From positions 1 to 64,000 of the forward strand of contig NZ_CALIZG010000023.1 in the NCBI RefSeq assembly GCF_938028775.1: a DNA stretch of 64,000 bases, written 5' to 3'. The notes beneath the pieces were generated by a model. The model worked only from the letters and a program-made list of their open reading frames with translations, did not search any database and was not told the DNA's origin. The position numbers were made by a program, and so were the translations under genes. Each line of letters starts with the position of its first letter. Position 1 is the first letter of the stretch. This DNA comes from Mogibacterium diversum_A. Its GTDB lineage: Bacteria > Bacillota > Clostridia > Peptostreptococcales > Anaerovoracaceae. Below, in pieces: positions 1 to 8,165 of this stretch.

Positions 1-2803
1 TAACTCTATTCATGGAATCGTATTCAAATGACTTCTCTACATCTCCTACCTTCCTGGATAAGAGATTACCATTGTTGTCATATGAAAAGCTTGTTACCAC
101 CCCTGCCGCATCGATTATCTCTGTTAATCTACCGGCTGCATCGTAACTATACCTAATGCTTTTCCCTACGCTTCGTTCTTCGATAAGATTTCCACGCATA
201 TCGTATGTATACACTGTATCTACACCCATTGGGTTTATCGACTTTATCTTCTGACCTGCTGCATCGTATTCATTTATCCATTCACCGCCAAGGGCGTCTG
301 TGAATTTGGTTTCGTTTCCGAAAGCATCGTACTCATAGTATTCTGTACTTCCATCCGCCATTACTGCTGAGATCATGCGGTTCATCTTGTCATACGTATA
401 CTTGGTGACGTATCCTTCTTGATCCCTAACCTTTGTTATGTTGCCACAGGAATCGTAAGAGTACCTGATTGTTGAATATGATGCATCTGTGATATTTGTT
501 AGGTTTCCCTCGGAATCATATAAACATAGGATATTTGCGCCTGTAGGGTCTTTAATCTGGTCAATCTGCCACATCTCGTTGTAGTAGTATTCTGTTCTGC
601 TACCATCTTTATCAACATATGCAGATACCTTGTTCAGCTCGTTGTATTCGGTAAATTCTTCATTTCCGTCGTAGTCAACAACGTGCGTGAGTTTTCCGCT
701 TTCGTTATACTCAAACGTCCTTGTGTCCCCGAGCGGATTTATACTCTCGGTCAGTTCATTTCTTGCATTATAAGCGAACTTCTCCAGGTTGCCGTTAGCG
801 TCAACTGTAGAAGTAACTCTATTTAGGTCATCGTAGCTGTATTTATTGATATTACCGAGCTCATCTATGATTTCGTCAATGTTTCCTCTGTCATCATAAC
901 TTAGAGAAAGGCTGGTGCCGTCTGGGTTTATGATTTTCACTGGAAGCTTATACTCGTTATACTCGTATCCGATAGCTCTACCCAGCGCATCGCTTGAGGA
1001 TACTAGGTTTTCATCGTCATCGTACTCATTCTGCGCCACGACTACGCCATTTACTTCAACCGAAACAAGCCTGCCCGACTTGGAATAAACAGTCTTAATA
1101 ACATCTCCCACAGGGGTCTTCTCCACGATCACGTTACCTTTGTCATCGTATTCATACGATGTAATGTTGCCGTTCTTATCGCGGTGCGAGGTTCGATCAT
1201 TGGTATCATTGTATGTAAACTCTTCATACCCACTTGTATATCTGGATACGGTGCTTCGGAATTTCTCATCATGCTCATAGACAGTTTGGCTGCCATTCTG
1301 ATGAGTAGCTATAGCCTTTCTACCTATGTCATAGTACTGAACCGTTATCTCGCCGCCATCCGGGAATATCTGCCTAGTAACCCTTCCACTGCCATCGTAT
1401 TCATTGATAAGATTTACGGTATTTCTCGCGTTGATGACAGTGTACATCTTGCACAAATCGTTATACTTGAACGAGTACACACTGCCCATTTCATCGTGAA
1501 TTTCAGTGAGAACATGCATCTTGCCAGTCCTACTGAACTTATCATCTATATCTTCGTACTTGAGTTCAATACTGCGGCCTGACAAGTCAGCTACCTTGGT
1601 AACATAAGAATTGCCGTCATCAGATTCCTCGTAGTCAAATACATATCCTGTATCAAATTCGGTGCTGAGCTTTTTAAGTTTCAATTCGTCGTACTCGAAT
1701 TGTATAGCTCTACCTTCACCTGTGAGCTTCTTGATGCATCTACCTATATCATCAAAGAAGAATTGCTCTTGCCTTTCGTTAGTATACTTATATCTGTATT
1801 CTTCACCTTCTAGACGCTCGATTTTTCTTGAAGTAAAGCCGTCATCACTTACATATACGTCTCCTTTTAGTATGTAAGTCTCCTGCCTGCCGCTGTCTAT
1901 ATTGACCACAATCTTAGACTCGTAAATCGTGAGTTCATTTCTATAGTTGTGAGTCCATCCAGCAGAGGCGAATCTCCTTCTAAAATTATCCACACTGTTA
2001 TATGTGACCTCCAAAACGAGAGGAACCACACCAGGTGTCTCAAGAAAGTTCTTTCGGTACATGTAGTTTCCAGTAGCCATATTTACTGGATCGAGGGCTT
2101 CAATGGTAAGCCTTTCATCCTTAACCATCGTATCTAGCTTTTTCCTCGTTCCAGCAAGACTAACATTGGATGGTTTAAACATTCCTGTTTTGCTATCAAA
2201 ATGTTTGTCTGAGTAGATTTGATCAACTCCGTTTTTTATGGACTTGATTAGCTCTTTTATTTCGAAAAATAAATCCTCAGTTTGAGTAGCAAGATTATCC
2301 ATATCGTTTATTTGCTTCTCAATCTCCTGAATCTGATTTTCTTTTCTTGAAATATAAAAGGAGCATTTCGAAGCTGAGTTACCCCAGATGGATCCACCAT
2401 ATAAATTATCGCCTTTTGCCAGAGTGTTTTCCAAAGATTGTAGCTGTTTTTCAAGCTGCATCATCTCATCAATTAACTTATGCTTATTCAACTCGTTGTG
2501 GTTTGCCAAGGTTATATAATTTTCTATTGCAACATCAAGCTCAGTATTCTTTGCTCCCATTAGCGCACAAACACTATTTAAATCATGTAACAACTCTTTG
2601 TAAGTCTTTGTGAAATAATCCTCGACTGCTTCGAATCCCTTTCCTTGTAGTGTTTTCCCTTTGCCACAATCTTCAAGAAAATTATCTATCGCACGCTGAA
2701 TAGAGGTAGAGCTTATCATAAGCTTATTTATCTGCTGATTCATCTCATGCAGCATATATATAGTATCTCTCTTGTTAATAACCTTATTCATTCCTCTCGA
2801 CAT
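1..2803 (-). CDS. LXG-domain Rhs/YD-repeat polymorphic toxin, C-terminus beyond window
   Basis: About 934 codons are visible, reading leftward off the window edge with no in-frame stop noticed. The ATG at 2803 is chosen because AAAGGTG lies just upstream. Residues 1-230 are helical; the motif LQGKGFEAVEDYF near residues 52-64 matches the LXG signature of type VII-secreted toxins of Firmicutes. DPVNMATGNYMY near 238-249 begins an Rhs-associated region (DUF6531 type). The rest is many roughly 20-residue YD repeats of the kind YDxxGNxxxxxDxxG. In this family the repeats form a shell around a variable C-terminal toxin, and that toxin is not in this window. It follows two small helical genes at spacings of 13 nt and 1 nt. 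Secretion through a YukBA/EssC machine and an antibacterial role are inferred; no EssC-type gene is present here. Confidence 0.85.
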   Translation of the reverse strand, partial: MSRGMNKVINKRDTIYMLHEMNQQINKLMISSTSIQRAIDNFLEDCGKGKTLQGKGFEAVEDYFTKTYKELLHDLNSVCALMGAKNTELDVAIENYITLANHNELNKHKLIDEMMQLEKQLQSLENTLAKGDNLYGGSIWGNSASKCSFYISRKENQIQEIEKQINDMDNLATQTEDLFFEIKELIKSIKNGVDQIYSDKHFDSKTGMFKPSNVSLAGTRKKLDTMVKDERLTIEALDPVNMATGNYMYRKNFLETPGVVPLVLEVTYNSVDNFRRRFASAGWTHNYRNELTIYESKIVVNIDSGRQETYILKGDVYVSDDGFTSRKIERLEGEEYRYKYTNERQEQFFFDDIGRCIKKLTGEGRAIQFEYDELKLKKLSTEFDTGYVFDYEESDDGNSYVTKVADLSGRSIELKYEDIDDKFSRTGKMHVLTEIHDEMGSVYSFKYNDLCKMYTVINARNTVNLINEYDGSGRVTRQIFPDGGEITVQYYDIGRKAIATHQNGSQTVYEHDEKFRSTVSRYTSGYEEFTYNDTNDRTSHRDKNGNITSYEYDDKGNVIVEKTPVGDVIKTVYSKSGRLVSVEVNGVVVAQNEYDDDENLVSSSDALGRAIGYEYNEYKLPVKIINPDGTSLSLSYDDRGNIDEIIDELGNINKYSYDDLNRVTSTVDANGNLEKFAYNARNELTESINPLGDTRTFEYNESGKLTHVVDYDGNEEFTEYNELNKVSAYVDKDGSRTEYYYNEMWQIDQIKDPTGANILCLYDSEGNLTNITDASYSTIRYSYDSCGNITKVRDQEGYVTKYTYDKMNRMISAVMADGSTEYYEYDAFGNETKFTDALGGEWINEYDAAGQKIKSINPMGVDTVYTYDMRGNLIEERSVGKSIRYSYDAAGRLTEIIDAAGVVTSFSYDNNGNLLSRKVGDVEKSFEYDSMNRV

Positions 2804-2816
2804 ATCTACACACCTT

Positions 2817-3134
2817 TTATATTATACCTTCACGATCACGCATATTTTCATACGATAATGTAAATTGGATTGCTATTTCCTTGTCTTCTTTCTTCCATAC
2901 ATCTGCTACTCTAGCTATATTGGCACAGTCCTGTTCCAGCTTTTGCTGTAGATGAGGAACAATATTACTGAGAGTTTTATAACATATTTCTGCATCTTTA
3001 ATTGCAGTATACCCTTCACTATGTACATGCTGTGCTCTACCTAATGAAGCATCTCCTAATTTTGTTACAGACCTGCGTATTCTCTCCGCATGATCTTTGG
3101 CAAGCGAATTATTTACAGCTATATTTTTGCTCAT
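2817..3134 (-). CDS. small helical LXG-partner protein (Lap1/DUF3130-like)
   Basis: A 105-aa, entirely helical protein with no signal peptide. Near the C-terminus it carries WKKED (W80 to D84), resembling the W/F/YxxxD/E export motif of WXG100 proteins and of Lap1-type partners of LXG toxins. It sits between another small helical gene (its ATG follows that gene's TGA by one base) and the LXG-Rhs toxin (13 nt downstream), the usual order of LXG loci. GAGGAG precedes the start. In characterised systems such proteins bind the LXG helices and are needed for export. That role is inferred from size, motif and position; sequence similarity would need a profile search. Confidence 0.65.
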   Translation of the reverse strand: MSKNIAVNNSLAKDHAERIRRSVTKLGDASLGRAQHVHSEGYTAIKDAEICYKTLSNIVPHLQQKLEQDCANIARVADVWKKEDKEIAIQFTLSYENMRDREGII

Positions 3135-3135
3135 A

Positions 3136-3492
3136 TCAATAGTCTCTCCTCATATTCATAAGCTCATCTTCACACTCGCGCTCCTCTTTAAGGAGCCTCT
3201 GGATTGCTTGTCTTCTCTCCTCAATTCCTTCTTCAGCGTCCCTTATTAAACTATTATAAAGTGCATCCTCTTGAGAATTTAACTCTGCCACCACTCTACC
3301 GAATTCAGTTCCCGCCCAATACTCAAGCATCTCTTCTTGAGTATTACTGCTCCTTTGTCTTAGAGCTATTACATCATCAATAATCTCATTTATACAGGCT
3401 TGCTCCTTCTTATTTAGAGCAACTTCATCCTGTATTTCACGAAGGCGCCTATTGATTTCTATCCTTTTGTCCCCTATCCTTCTATCTTCCAT
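3136..3492 (-). CDS. small helical LXG-partner protein with WAG motif (WXG100/YwqH-like)
   Basis: A 118-aa, highly charged helical protein. The centre holds EYWAGTEF (W59-A60-G61), a W-x-G turn between two long helices as in WXG100 and YwqH-like (DUF5082) proteins. It is the first gene of the toxin locus, with AAAGGTAG a few bases before its ATG. A terminator hairpin separates it from folA, so the locus probably has its own promoter. Likely role: second targeting partner or chaperone of the downstream LXG-Rhs toxin. An ordinary coiled-coil protein cannot be excluded from sequence alone. Confidence 0.6.
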   Translation of the reverse strand: MEDRRIGDKRIEINRRLREIQDEVALNKKEQACINEIIDDVIALRQRSSNTQEEMLEYWAGTEFGRVVAELNSQEDALYNSLIRDAEEGIEERRQAIQRLLKEERECEDELMNMRRDY

Positions 3493-3531
3493 TCTTCTAC
3501 CTTTACCACATTAATAACCGTTCAATTTACA

Positions 3532-3561
3532 CTAAAAATAGCTGGATTATAAAACTCCAGC
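3532..3561 (-). terminator. terminator after folA
   Basis: On the minus strand a GCTGGA/TCCAGC hairpin follows the folA stop by one base and runs into TATTTTTA. It separates folA from the small helical genes of the toxin locus. Confidence 0.7.
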
Positions 3562-3562
3562 C

Positions 3563-4051
3563 TTAAACTCGCTCATACAAAGTGAACTCATAGTCTATAC
3601 CATTCTCACTATGCATCTCACTCTTCCACATCTCTTTAAAATCGTCATCCTCATCAAGGTTAACCATGAATTTGTCAGCATGTAAATCCGCGTGCATCTT
3701 AGTTACGAAGCACTTGTCACAGTATTTGTAAAACTTCTTATATATGCTCTCTCCGCCGATGATAAATACATGCTCTGGATCATACTGCTCGAGCTCCTTG
3801 AACAGTTCTTCCTCGCTATGCACGGCTATGCATCTTTCAGCCTCGAAGTCTTCGTTTGAAGTTAACACATAGTTTACGCGCTTTGGAAGCCCCCTCTGTT
3901 TAGGCAGGCTCTCGAGAGTTCTGCGCCCCATCACTACAACTCCGTCAGTCGTCTTTTCCTTGAAATACTGCATGTCTCCAGGAATCGAAGCGAGCAAATC
4001 ATTGTCGCACCCGATGCCCCATTTCTCATCAACAGCTACTATTAGATTCAT
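3563..4051 (-). CDS. folA: dihydrofolate reductase
   Basis: A 162-aa protein of normal family length. It reduces dihydrofolate to tetrahydrofolate with NADPH, recycling the product of the ThyA reaction encoded next to it. Visible marks are the N-terminal MNLIVAVDEKWGIG with the mobile loop, SIPGDMQYFK with the catalytic acid at about D26, VVVMGRRTLESLP, and the NADPH-binding FIIGGESIY near residue 95. GAGGTG precedes the ATG. The gene lies downstream of thyA on the same strand but after a hairpin, so it may be read partly by read-through. Confidence 0.95.
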   Translation of the reverse strand: MNLIVAVDEKWGIGCDNDLLASIPGDMQYFKEKTTDGVVVMGRRTLESLPKQRGLPKRVNYVLTSNEDFEAERCIAVHSEEELFKELEQYDPEHVFIIGGESIYKKFYKYCDKCFVTKMHADLHADKFMVNLDEDDDFKEMWKSEMHSENGIDYEFTLYERV

Positions 4052-4123
4052 AATTCACCTCAGTTTGTTATATTCGTGCATTATGCACTCACATGCTGAC
4101 ATTATCATTTTAATAATATTTAA

Positions 4124-4154
4124 GACGGCACCTCAGTAAACTAAAGGCACCGTC
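4124..4154 (-). terminator. weak hairpin terminator after thyA
   Basis: On the minus strand GACGGTGCC pairs with GGTGCCGTC (9 bp with two G-U pairs) shortly after the thyA stop. The following tract is only AT-rich (TTAAATATTATT), so termination may be partial and allow read-through into folA. Confidence 0.5.
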
Positions 4155-4168
4155 TATATAATCTCGAA

Positions 4169-4999
4169 TTAAATCGCTACTGGAATGTTTTTCACCTGCG
4201 GGTTCTTCTGGTAGTCCTCGACGATTAGATCATCAACTGTGAAGTCGTAGAAATTCTTTACCTCAGGATTTAGCGTCACCTTAGGCGCGGGATACTGTGG
4301 ACGCTCGATGAGCTCCTTAACTATATCCACATGCCTATCATAGATGTGAGCATCTGAAATCACGTGAACCAGCTCTCCCGCCTTGAGTCCACTAACTTGT
4401 GCGAACATCATTAGAAGTAGCGAGTACTGTACTACATTCCAATTATTTGCAGTCAAGATATCCTGCGAACGCTGATTTAGAATCGCGTTGAGCGTATCGC
4501 CCTTTACATTGAAAGTCATGCTATATGCGCACGGCTCAAGATTCATCTCGCTAAGATCAGCAAAGTTATACATGTTGGCCATGATTCTTCTGGAGTATTT
4601 GTCATGCTCAAGCAGCCACAGGATGTTGTCAACCTGATCCATCTCACCCTGCTTGAACTTATACTTAACTCCGAGCTGGTATCCGTATGCCTTACCGATG
4701 GTTCCATCCTCCCCAGCCCACTCATCCCAGATGTGGCTTCCTAGGTCAGACACTCTGTTAGACTTCTTCTGCCAAATCCACAGCAGCTCATCAAACGCGA
4801 GCTTGATAGCCGTAGGTCTTACGGTAAGAGCAGGAAACTCCTCTTGTAAATCATATCTATTTACCACGCCAAAATTCTTAATCGTATGCGCAGGTGTTCC
4901 GTCTGGCCAGTGAGGTCTTACCTTCTGCCCTTCAGTGCTGAATCCATTAGCAATTATGTCTTCGCACATGCTCACAAACAGTTTATCCGCCTTGCTCAC
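4169..4999 (-). CDS. thyA: thymidylate synthase
   Basis: 276 aa when started at the GTG at 4999, which has GAGGAGG seven bases upstream. An in-frame ATG further up would lie inside mrnC and has no good ribosome site. It methylates dUMP to dTMP using methylene-tetrahydrofolate, producing dihydrofolate for FolA. Seen: the active-site segment LEPCAYSMTF with the nucleophilic Cys, the phosphate/dUMP motif NQRSQDILTANNWN, and the C-terminal DAHIYDRH region. The catalytic Cys is followed by Ala where many ThyA have His (PCH); this variant is compatible with function. It is the last gene of the cysS-mrnC-thyA unit. Confidence 0.95.
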   Translation of the reverse strand: MSKADKLFVSMCEDIIANGFSTEGQKVRPHWPDGTPAHTIKNFGVVNRYDLQEEFPALTVRPTAIKLAFDELLWIWQKKSNRVSDLGSHIWDEWAGEDGTIGKAYGYQLGVKYKFKQGEMDQVDNILWLLEHDKYSRRIMANMYNFADLSEMNLEPCAYSMTFNVKGDTLNAILNQRSQDILTANNWNVVQYSLLLMMFAQVSGLKAGELVHVISDAHIYDRHVDIVKELIERPQYPAPKVTLNPEVKNFYDFTVDDLIVEDYQKNPQVKNIPVAI

Positions 5000-5000
5000 T

Positions 5001-5390
5001 CTAATCCTCCTCAATAATTCGGACAGCCTCCGCCAAAACTTCCTCAAGTCTGGCCTCATCCTCATCCATATAAAGTGCCCCTATCAGTGCCTCAAACCCC
5101 GTAGCAAGCTTGTACTTGCGCGGATTGGCATTCTTAGGTCTCGATGTCGCACGCTTATTCCTTGCGCGCTTAACGAGCTTCTGCTCCTCTTCCGTTAGAA
5201 AATCATTCATCATGGACTTTATCGCCTTGGACTGCCCATCAGAAGACACGTATGATACCGCTCTCTTATGCACCTTGCCGACATCGCCTTTGCTTCGCCC
5301 AATCAGAAGCTCCCTTATATGTAGTTCGTAGACGGCATCACCTATATAGGCGAGTGCCGTCGTATTCATGCTCTTGATATCGTTATGCAT
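5001..5390 (-). CDS. mrnC: Mini-ribonuclease 3 (23S rRNA maturation)
   Basis: A 129-aa protein made only of an RNase III catalytic domain, without the dsRNA-binding domain. In Firmicutes MrnC trims 23S rRNA precursors. Visible signatures are YIGDAVYELHIRELL near the N-terminus and FEALIGALYMDEDE near residue 100, which carry the metal-binding acids. It overlaps the end of cysS by 8 bp and ends one base before the thyA GTG, so translation is coupled. The cysS-mrnC pair is the same as in Bacillus subtilis. Confidence 0.92.
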   Translation of the reverse strand: MHNDIKSMNTTALAYIGDAVYELHIRELLIGRSKGDVGKVHKRAVSYVSSDGQSKAIKSMMNDFLTEEEQKLVKRARNKRATSRPKNANPRKYKLATGFEALIGALYMDEDEARLEEVLAEAVRIIEED

Positions 5391-6786
5391 CTGCTTTAAT
5401 TATCTGAACCCCCTGCGGAGTATCTTTGAGAGTATACCCCATAGTGGCAAGCTGATCTCTGATTTCGTCAGCTCTAGCCCAGTTCTTCTCCTTACGAGCC
5501 TGCTGTCTCTCGTCTACGAGAGCCTGGATATCCTCGCCGATTGCGTTTTCACTACTTCTCTGAAGCACACCAAGAACATCAGCGAGTTCATGGATAATCT
5601 CAAGCGCCTTTCCCGCAAATTCCTTTGATGCTCCACCTTCAATCTCCACGTTAATAGCCGAAACTAGCTCGAAGAGGGCACCTATAGCACCTGCAGTGTT
5701 GAGGTCATCACTCATGCACTCTATAAATTTTTCCTTATAGTCTCTAAACGACTTAACCGTCTCCTCTTCCTTCTCTGTTATCATATCAGAACCATTCTGA
5801 ACGAGGAACTCCAAAGTCTCGGTAGCGTTTATAAGCCTATCATATCCCTGCTTAACCTGTTTCATACCTTCATCGCTAAAGTTGATAGGTCCTCTGTACT
5901 GAACGCTCAGTAGGAAGAACCTGATAAAGTCACCGTCGTACTCCTTACGAATATCTCTAACTGTAAAGAAGTTATTTAGCGACTTCGACATCTTCTCGCC
6001 ATCAACCATGATGTATCCGTTGTGCATCCAGTAGTTCGCAAAAGGTGCGCAGTTGCACGCTTCGGACTGAGCGATTTCATTTTCATGATGAGGGAACTTG
6101 AGATCCTGTCCGCCTCCGTGAATATCTATGGTTGTGCCGAGATGTTTCTTGGACATAGTAGAACACTCGATGTGCCAGCCTGGTCTACCCTTGCCCCAAG
6201 GCGAATCCCATGCGATCTCATCATCTGTCTTCTGCGCTTTCCATAGTGCGAAGTCGAGCGGATCCTTCTTAACCTCCCCGATAGCAATTCTAGCACCCGA
6301 CTCTAGGTCGTCAATATTCTGTCCTGATAGCTTCCCGTACTCTGGGAACTTGCGCGTGATGTAATAAACGTCGCCATCAGCCTCATACGCATAACCTTTC
6401 TCAATTAGCGTGCTGATGAACTCGATGATATCCTCGATATGCTCGGAAACCTTAGGGTGCACGTCAGCCTTTATTACGTTGAGAGCTTCCGCATCTTTGA
6501 AATACTCTTTGATGTACTTCTCCGATACCTCAAGTGCCGGTAAATGCTCTTCCTTTGCCTTGTTGATAATTTTGTCATCAACGTCTGTAAAGTTCTGCAC
6601 GAACTTAACGTCATATCCGATATATTTAAAAAACCTACGCAGAGTGTCGAATACTACGAATGGTCTGGCATTACCTATATGAAAATAGTTGTAAACCGTA
6701 GGACCACAAACGTAGATATTGACTTTTCCTTCATGGATAGGCACAAACTCTTCCTTGCGTCTAGTCATAGAGTTGTAAATCTTCAT
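5383..6786 (-). CDS. cysS: cysteinyl-tRNA synthetase
   Basis: A 467-aa class I aminoacyl-tRNA synthetase that charges tRNA-Cys. Class I signatures are HIGNARPF near residue 37 (HIGH motif) and KMSKSLNNF (KMSKS) near 267. Likely zinc ligands are the Cys in YVCGPTVYN, the Cys in HIECSTMS, and the His/Glu of FPHHENE. GGAGGAAAG precedes the ATG. It is placed between the chromate transporter pair and mrnC in a co-directional gene string whose core order matches the Firmicutes yacL-ispD-ispF-cysS-mrnC cluster. Confidence 0.96.
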   Translation of the reverse strand: MKIYNSMTRRKEEFVPIHEGKVNIYVCGPTVYNYFHIGNARPFVVFDTLRRFFKYIGYDVKFVQNFTDVDDKIINKAKEEHLPALEVSEKYIKEYFKDAEALNVIKADVHPKVSEHIEDIIEFISTLIEKGYAYEADGDVYYITRKFPEYGKLSGQNIDDLESGARIAIGEVKKDPLDFALWKAQKTDDEIAWDSPWGKGRPGWHIECSTMSKKHLGTTIDIHGGGQDLKFPHHENEIAQSEACNCAPFANYWMHNGYIMVDGEKMSKSLNNFFTVRDIRKEYDGDFIRFFLLSVQYRGPINFSDEGMKQVKQGYDRLINATETLEFLVQNGSDMITEKEEETVKSFRDYKEKFIECMSDDLNTAGAIGALFELVSAINVEIEGGASKEFAGKALEIIHELADVLGVLQRSSENAIGEDIQALVDERQQARKEKNWARADEIRDQLATMGYTLKDTPQGVQIIKADA

Positions 6787-6853
6787 TTCTTTCCTCCACT
6801 AAATCATGTCTCGACTTATTTCGTCATTTCCCATTTGGGTATAGTTGTTTAGA

Positions 6854-7444
6854 TTATACACCAACGACAGCGCCTACGCACGCAATAATGACAAGTACGA
6901 GCATCGGATTTATCTTAAATTTTTGAATTAGCAGTATAGTCAGTCCACAAAAAACTATCGATATCGTATCTATGTGCATGCCCCCTGCGGAAATCGTCAT
7001 ATCTCGAAGAACCGAGAAGTTGCCTCCAAGAGAGTGTTCTGGCATTACAGCCGCCTCACCGATAGTGATTACCGCTGCTGCTATAAGTCCTACAGTTGCT
7101 GGTCTAATGCCTTCAAGGGCACCTTTGACAGCAGTGCTCTCCTTGTAGCGTTCCACTGCATTTGCAACCATAGCTATAATTATAAACGCAGGAGTTGCAA
7201 CCCCTAACGTCGCTAGCGCTGAACCGAGATATCCTCCGACTTCGTATCCAACATACGTAGCTGAATTTACCGCCACCGGTCCTGGAGTAACTTGGGCAAT
7301 CGCAACGATATTTGCAAACTGCTCAGGAGATATATTCGCAAACTCTTTGATGCTGTCGTAGATGAGCTGGATAATCGCAAGTCCGCCGCCAAATCCAAAT
7401 AGACCTATCTTAAAGAAGGCAAGAAATAACTTCGCTAGTAGCAT
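6854..7444 (-). CDS. chromate transporter family half-protein (second of pair)
   Basis: 196 aa from the ATG at 7444 (a GTG three bases earlier is possible). One CHR domain with five or six hydrophobic helices; the signature GLFGFGGGLAIIQ is near the N-terminus, followed by AQVTPGPVAVNSATYVG. Short CHR proteins occur as pairs that together make one transporter, and the partner is the overlapping upstream gene (shared TGATG). Characterised members move chromate or other oxyanions, but the physiological substrate in anaerobes is not settled. The membrane location is clear; the substrate is not. Confidence 0.88.
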   Translation of the reverse strand: MLLAKLFLAFFKIGLFGFGGGLAIIQLIYDSIKEFANISPEQFANIVAIAQVTPGPVAVNSATYVGYEVGGYLGSALATLGVATPAFIIIAMVANAVERYKESTAVKGALEGIRPATVGLIAAAVITIGEAAVMPEHSLGGNFSVLRDMTISAGGMHIDTISIVFCGLTILLIQKFKINPMLVLVIIACVGAVVGV

Positions 7445-8106
7445 CACTCATCGCTCCCTTCTTTGTTTTTTTCATCTTCTCCAATTGTATATGATTGTTC
7501 ATCCCTCTGATTTAGAGATGATTGATAGTCTCTTTCGTCTGCATCTGATACAGATTTTCCGCAATCTCTAGTGCCTATCGATGACTTCGTTAGTAAAGCA
7601 CGTCCGATGCCGAGAGCCAGGAATAGCACGATGATATACACCACATTTATCTTGAGAACTGCAATAAGTATAAAACTCAATGCAGCACCGATAGCACTGA
7701 AAGCATCCTTGATAACGCCCTTGGCAACCTGATATACAGCAATAATAATAAGACCAAGCGCCGCAGCCCTAAGGCCTCCGAGCGCCCCTTGGACGTATGG
7801 ATTGCCGTCTATAAAATTCATACCTTTTGCTATAATAACGATTATCACAAACGAGGGAATTATCACACCGAATGTTGCAACAAAGGATCCAATCAGCCCT
7901 CGCTTCTTGAATCCTACGTAAGTTGCCATATTGATGGCGATAACACCTGGTAACCCCTGACAGATAGCGATGATATCTATCATCTCATCTTCAGAGAACC
8001 ACTTCTTGTCTTTGACCATAATATTAGAGAGGATGGGAATCATAGCGACCCCACCCCCTATTGTGAATAAGCCCAATTTGAAAAATGTGACGAATAGTTC
8101 CAGCAT
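7444..8106 (-). CDS. chromate transporter family half-protein (first of pair)
   Basis: 220 aa, with the paired CHR signature GLFTIGGGVAMIPIL at residues 13-27 and ICQGLPGVIAINMATYVG further on. Hydrophobic segments cover about residues 1-175. The last 45 residues are charged and polar (many Asp, Glu, Ser), a cytoplasmic tail absent from the partner. AGGAGGAAAA lies directly before the ATG. With the following half-protein it probably forms a heterodimeric inner-membrane transporter. It lies between proS and cysS. Confidence 0.88.
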   Translation of the reverse strand: MLELFVTFFKLGLFTIGGGVAMIPILSNIMVKDKKWFSEDEMIDIIAICQGLPGVIAINMATYVGFKKRGLIGSFVATFGVIIPSFVIIVIIAKGMNFIDGNPYVQGALGGLRAAALGLIIIAVYQVAKGVIKDAFSAIGAALSFILIAVLKINVVYIIVLFLALGIGRALLTKSSIGTRDCGKSVSDADERDYQSSLNQRDEQSYTIGEDEKNKEGSDE

Positions 8107-8165
8107 TTTTCCTCCTAATTCCCAGGACCTTAAATCACCTTGTAATTAATATTGCATCTTTGAGA

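Noticed and set aside
1..2230. Repeated DNA pattern that could suggest a CRISPR or satellite array.
   Set aside because: The periodicity is that of YD-repeat codons in the Rhs gene, with varied spacing and no conserved direct repeat.
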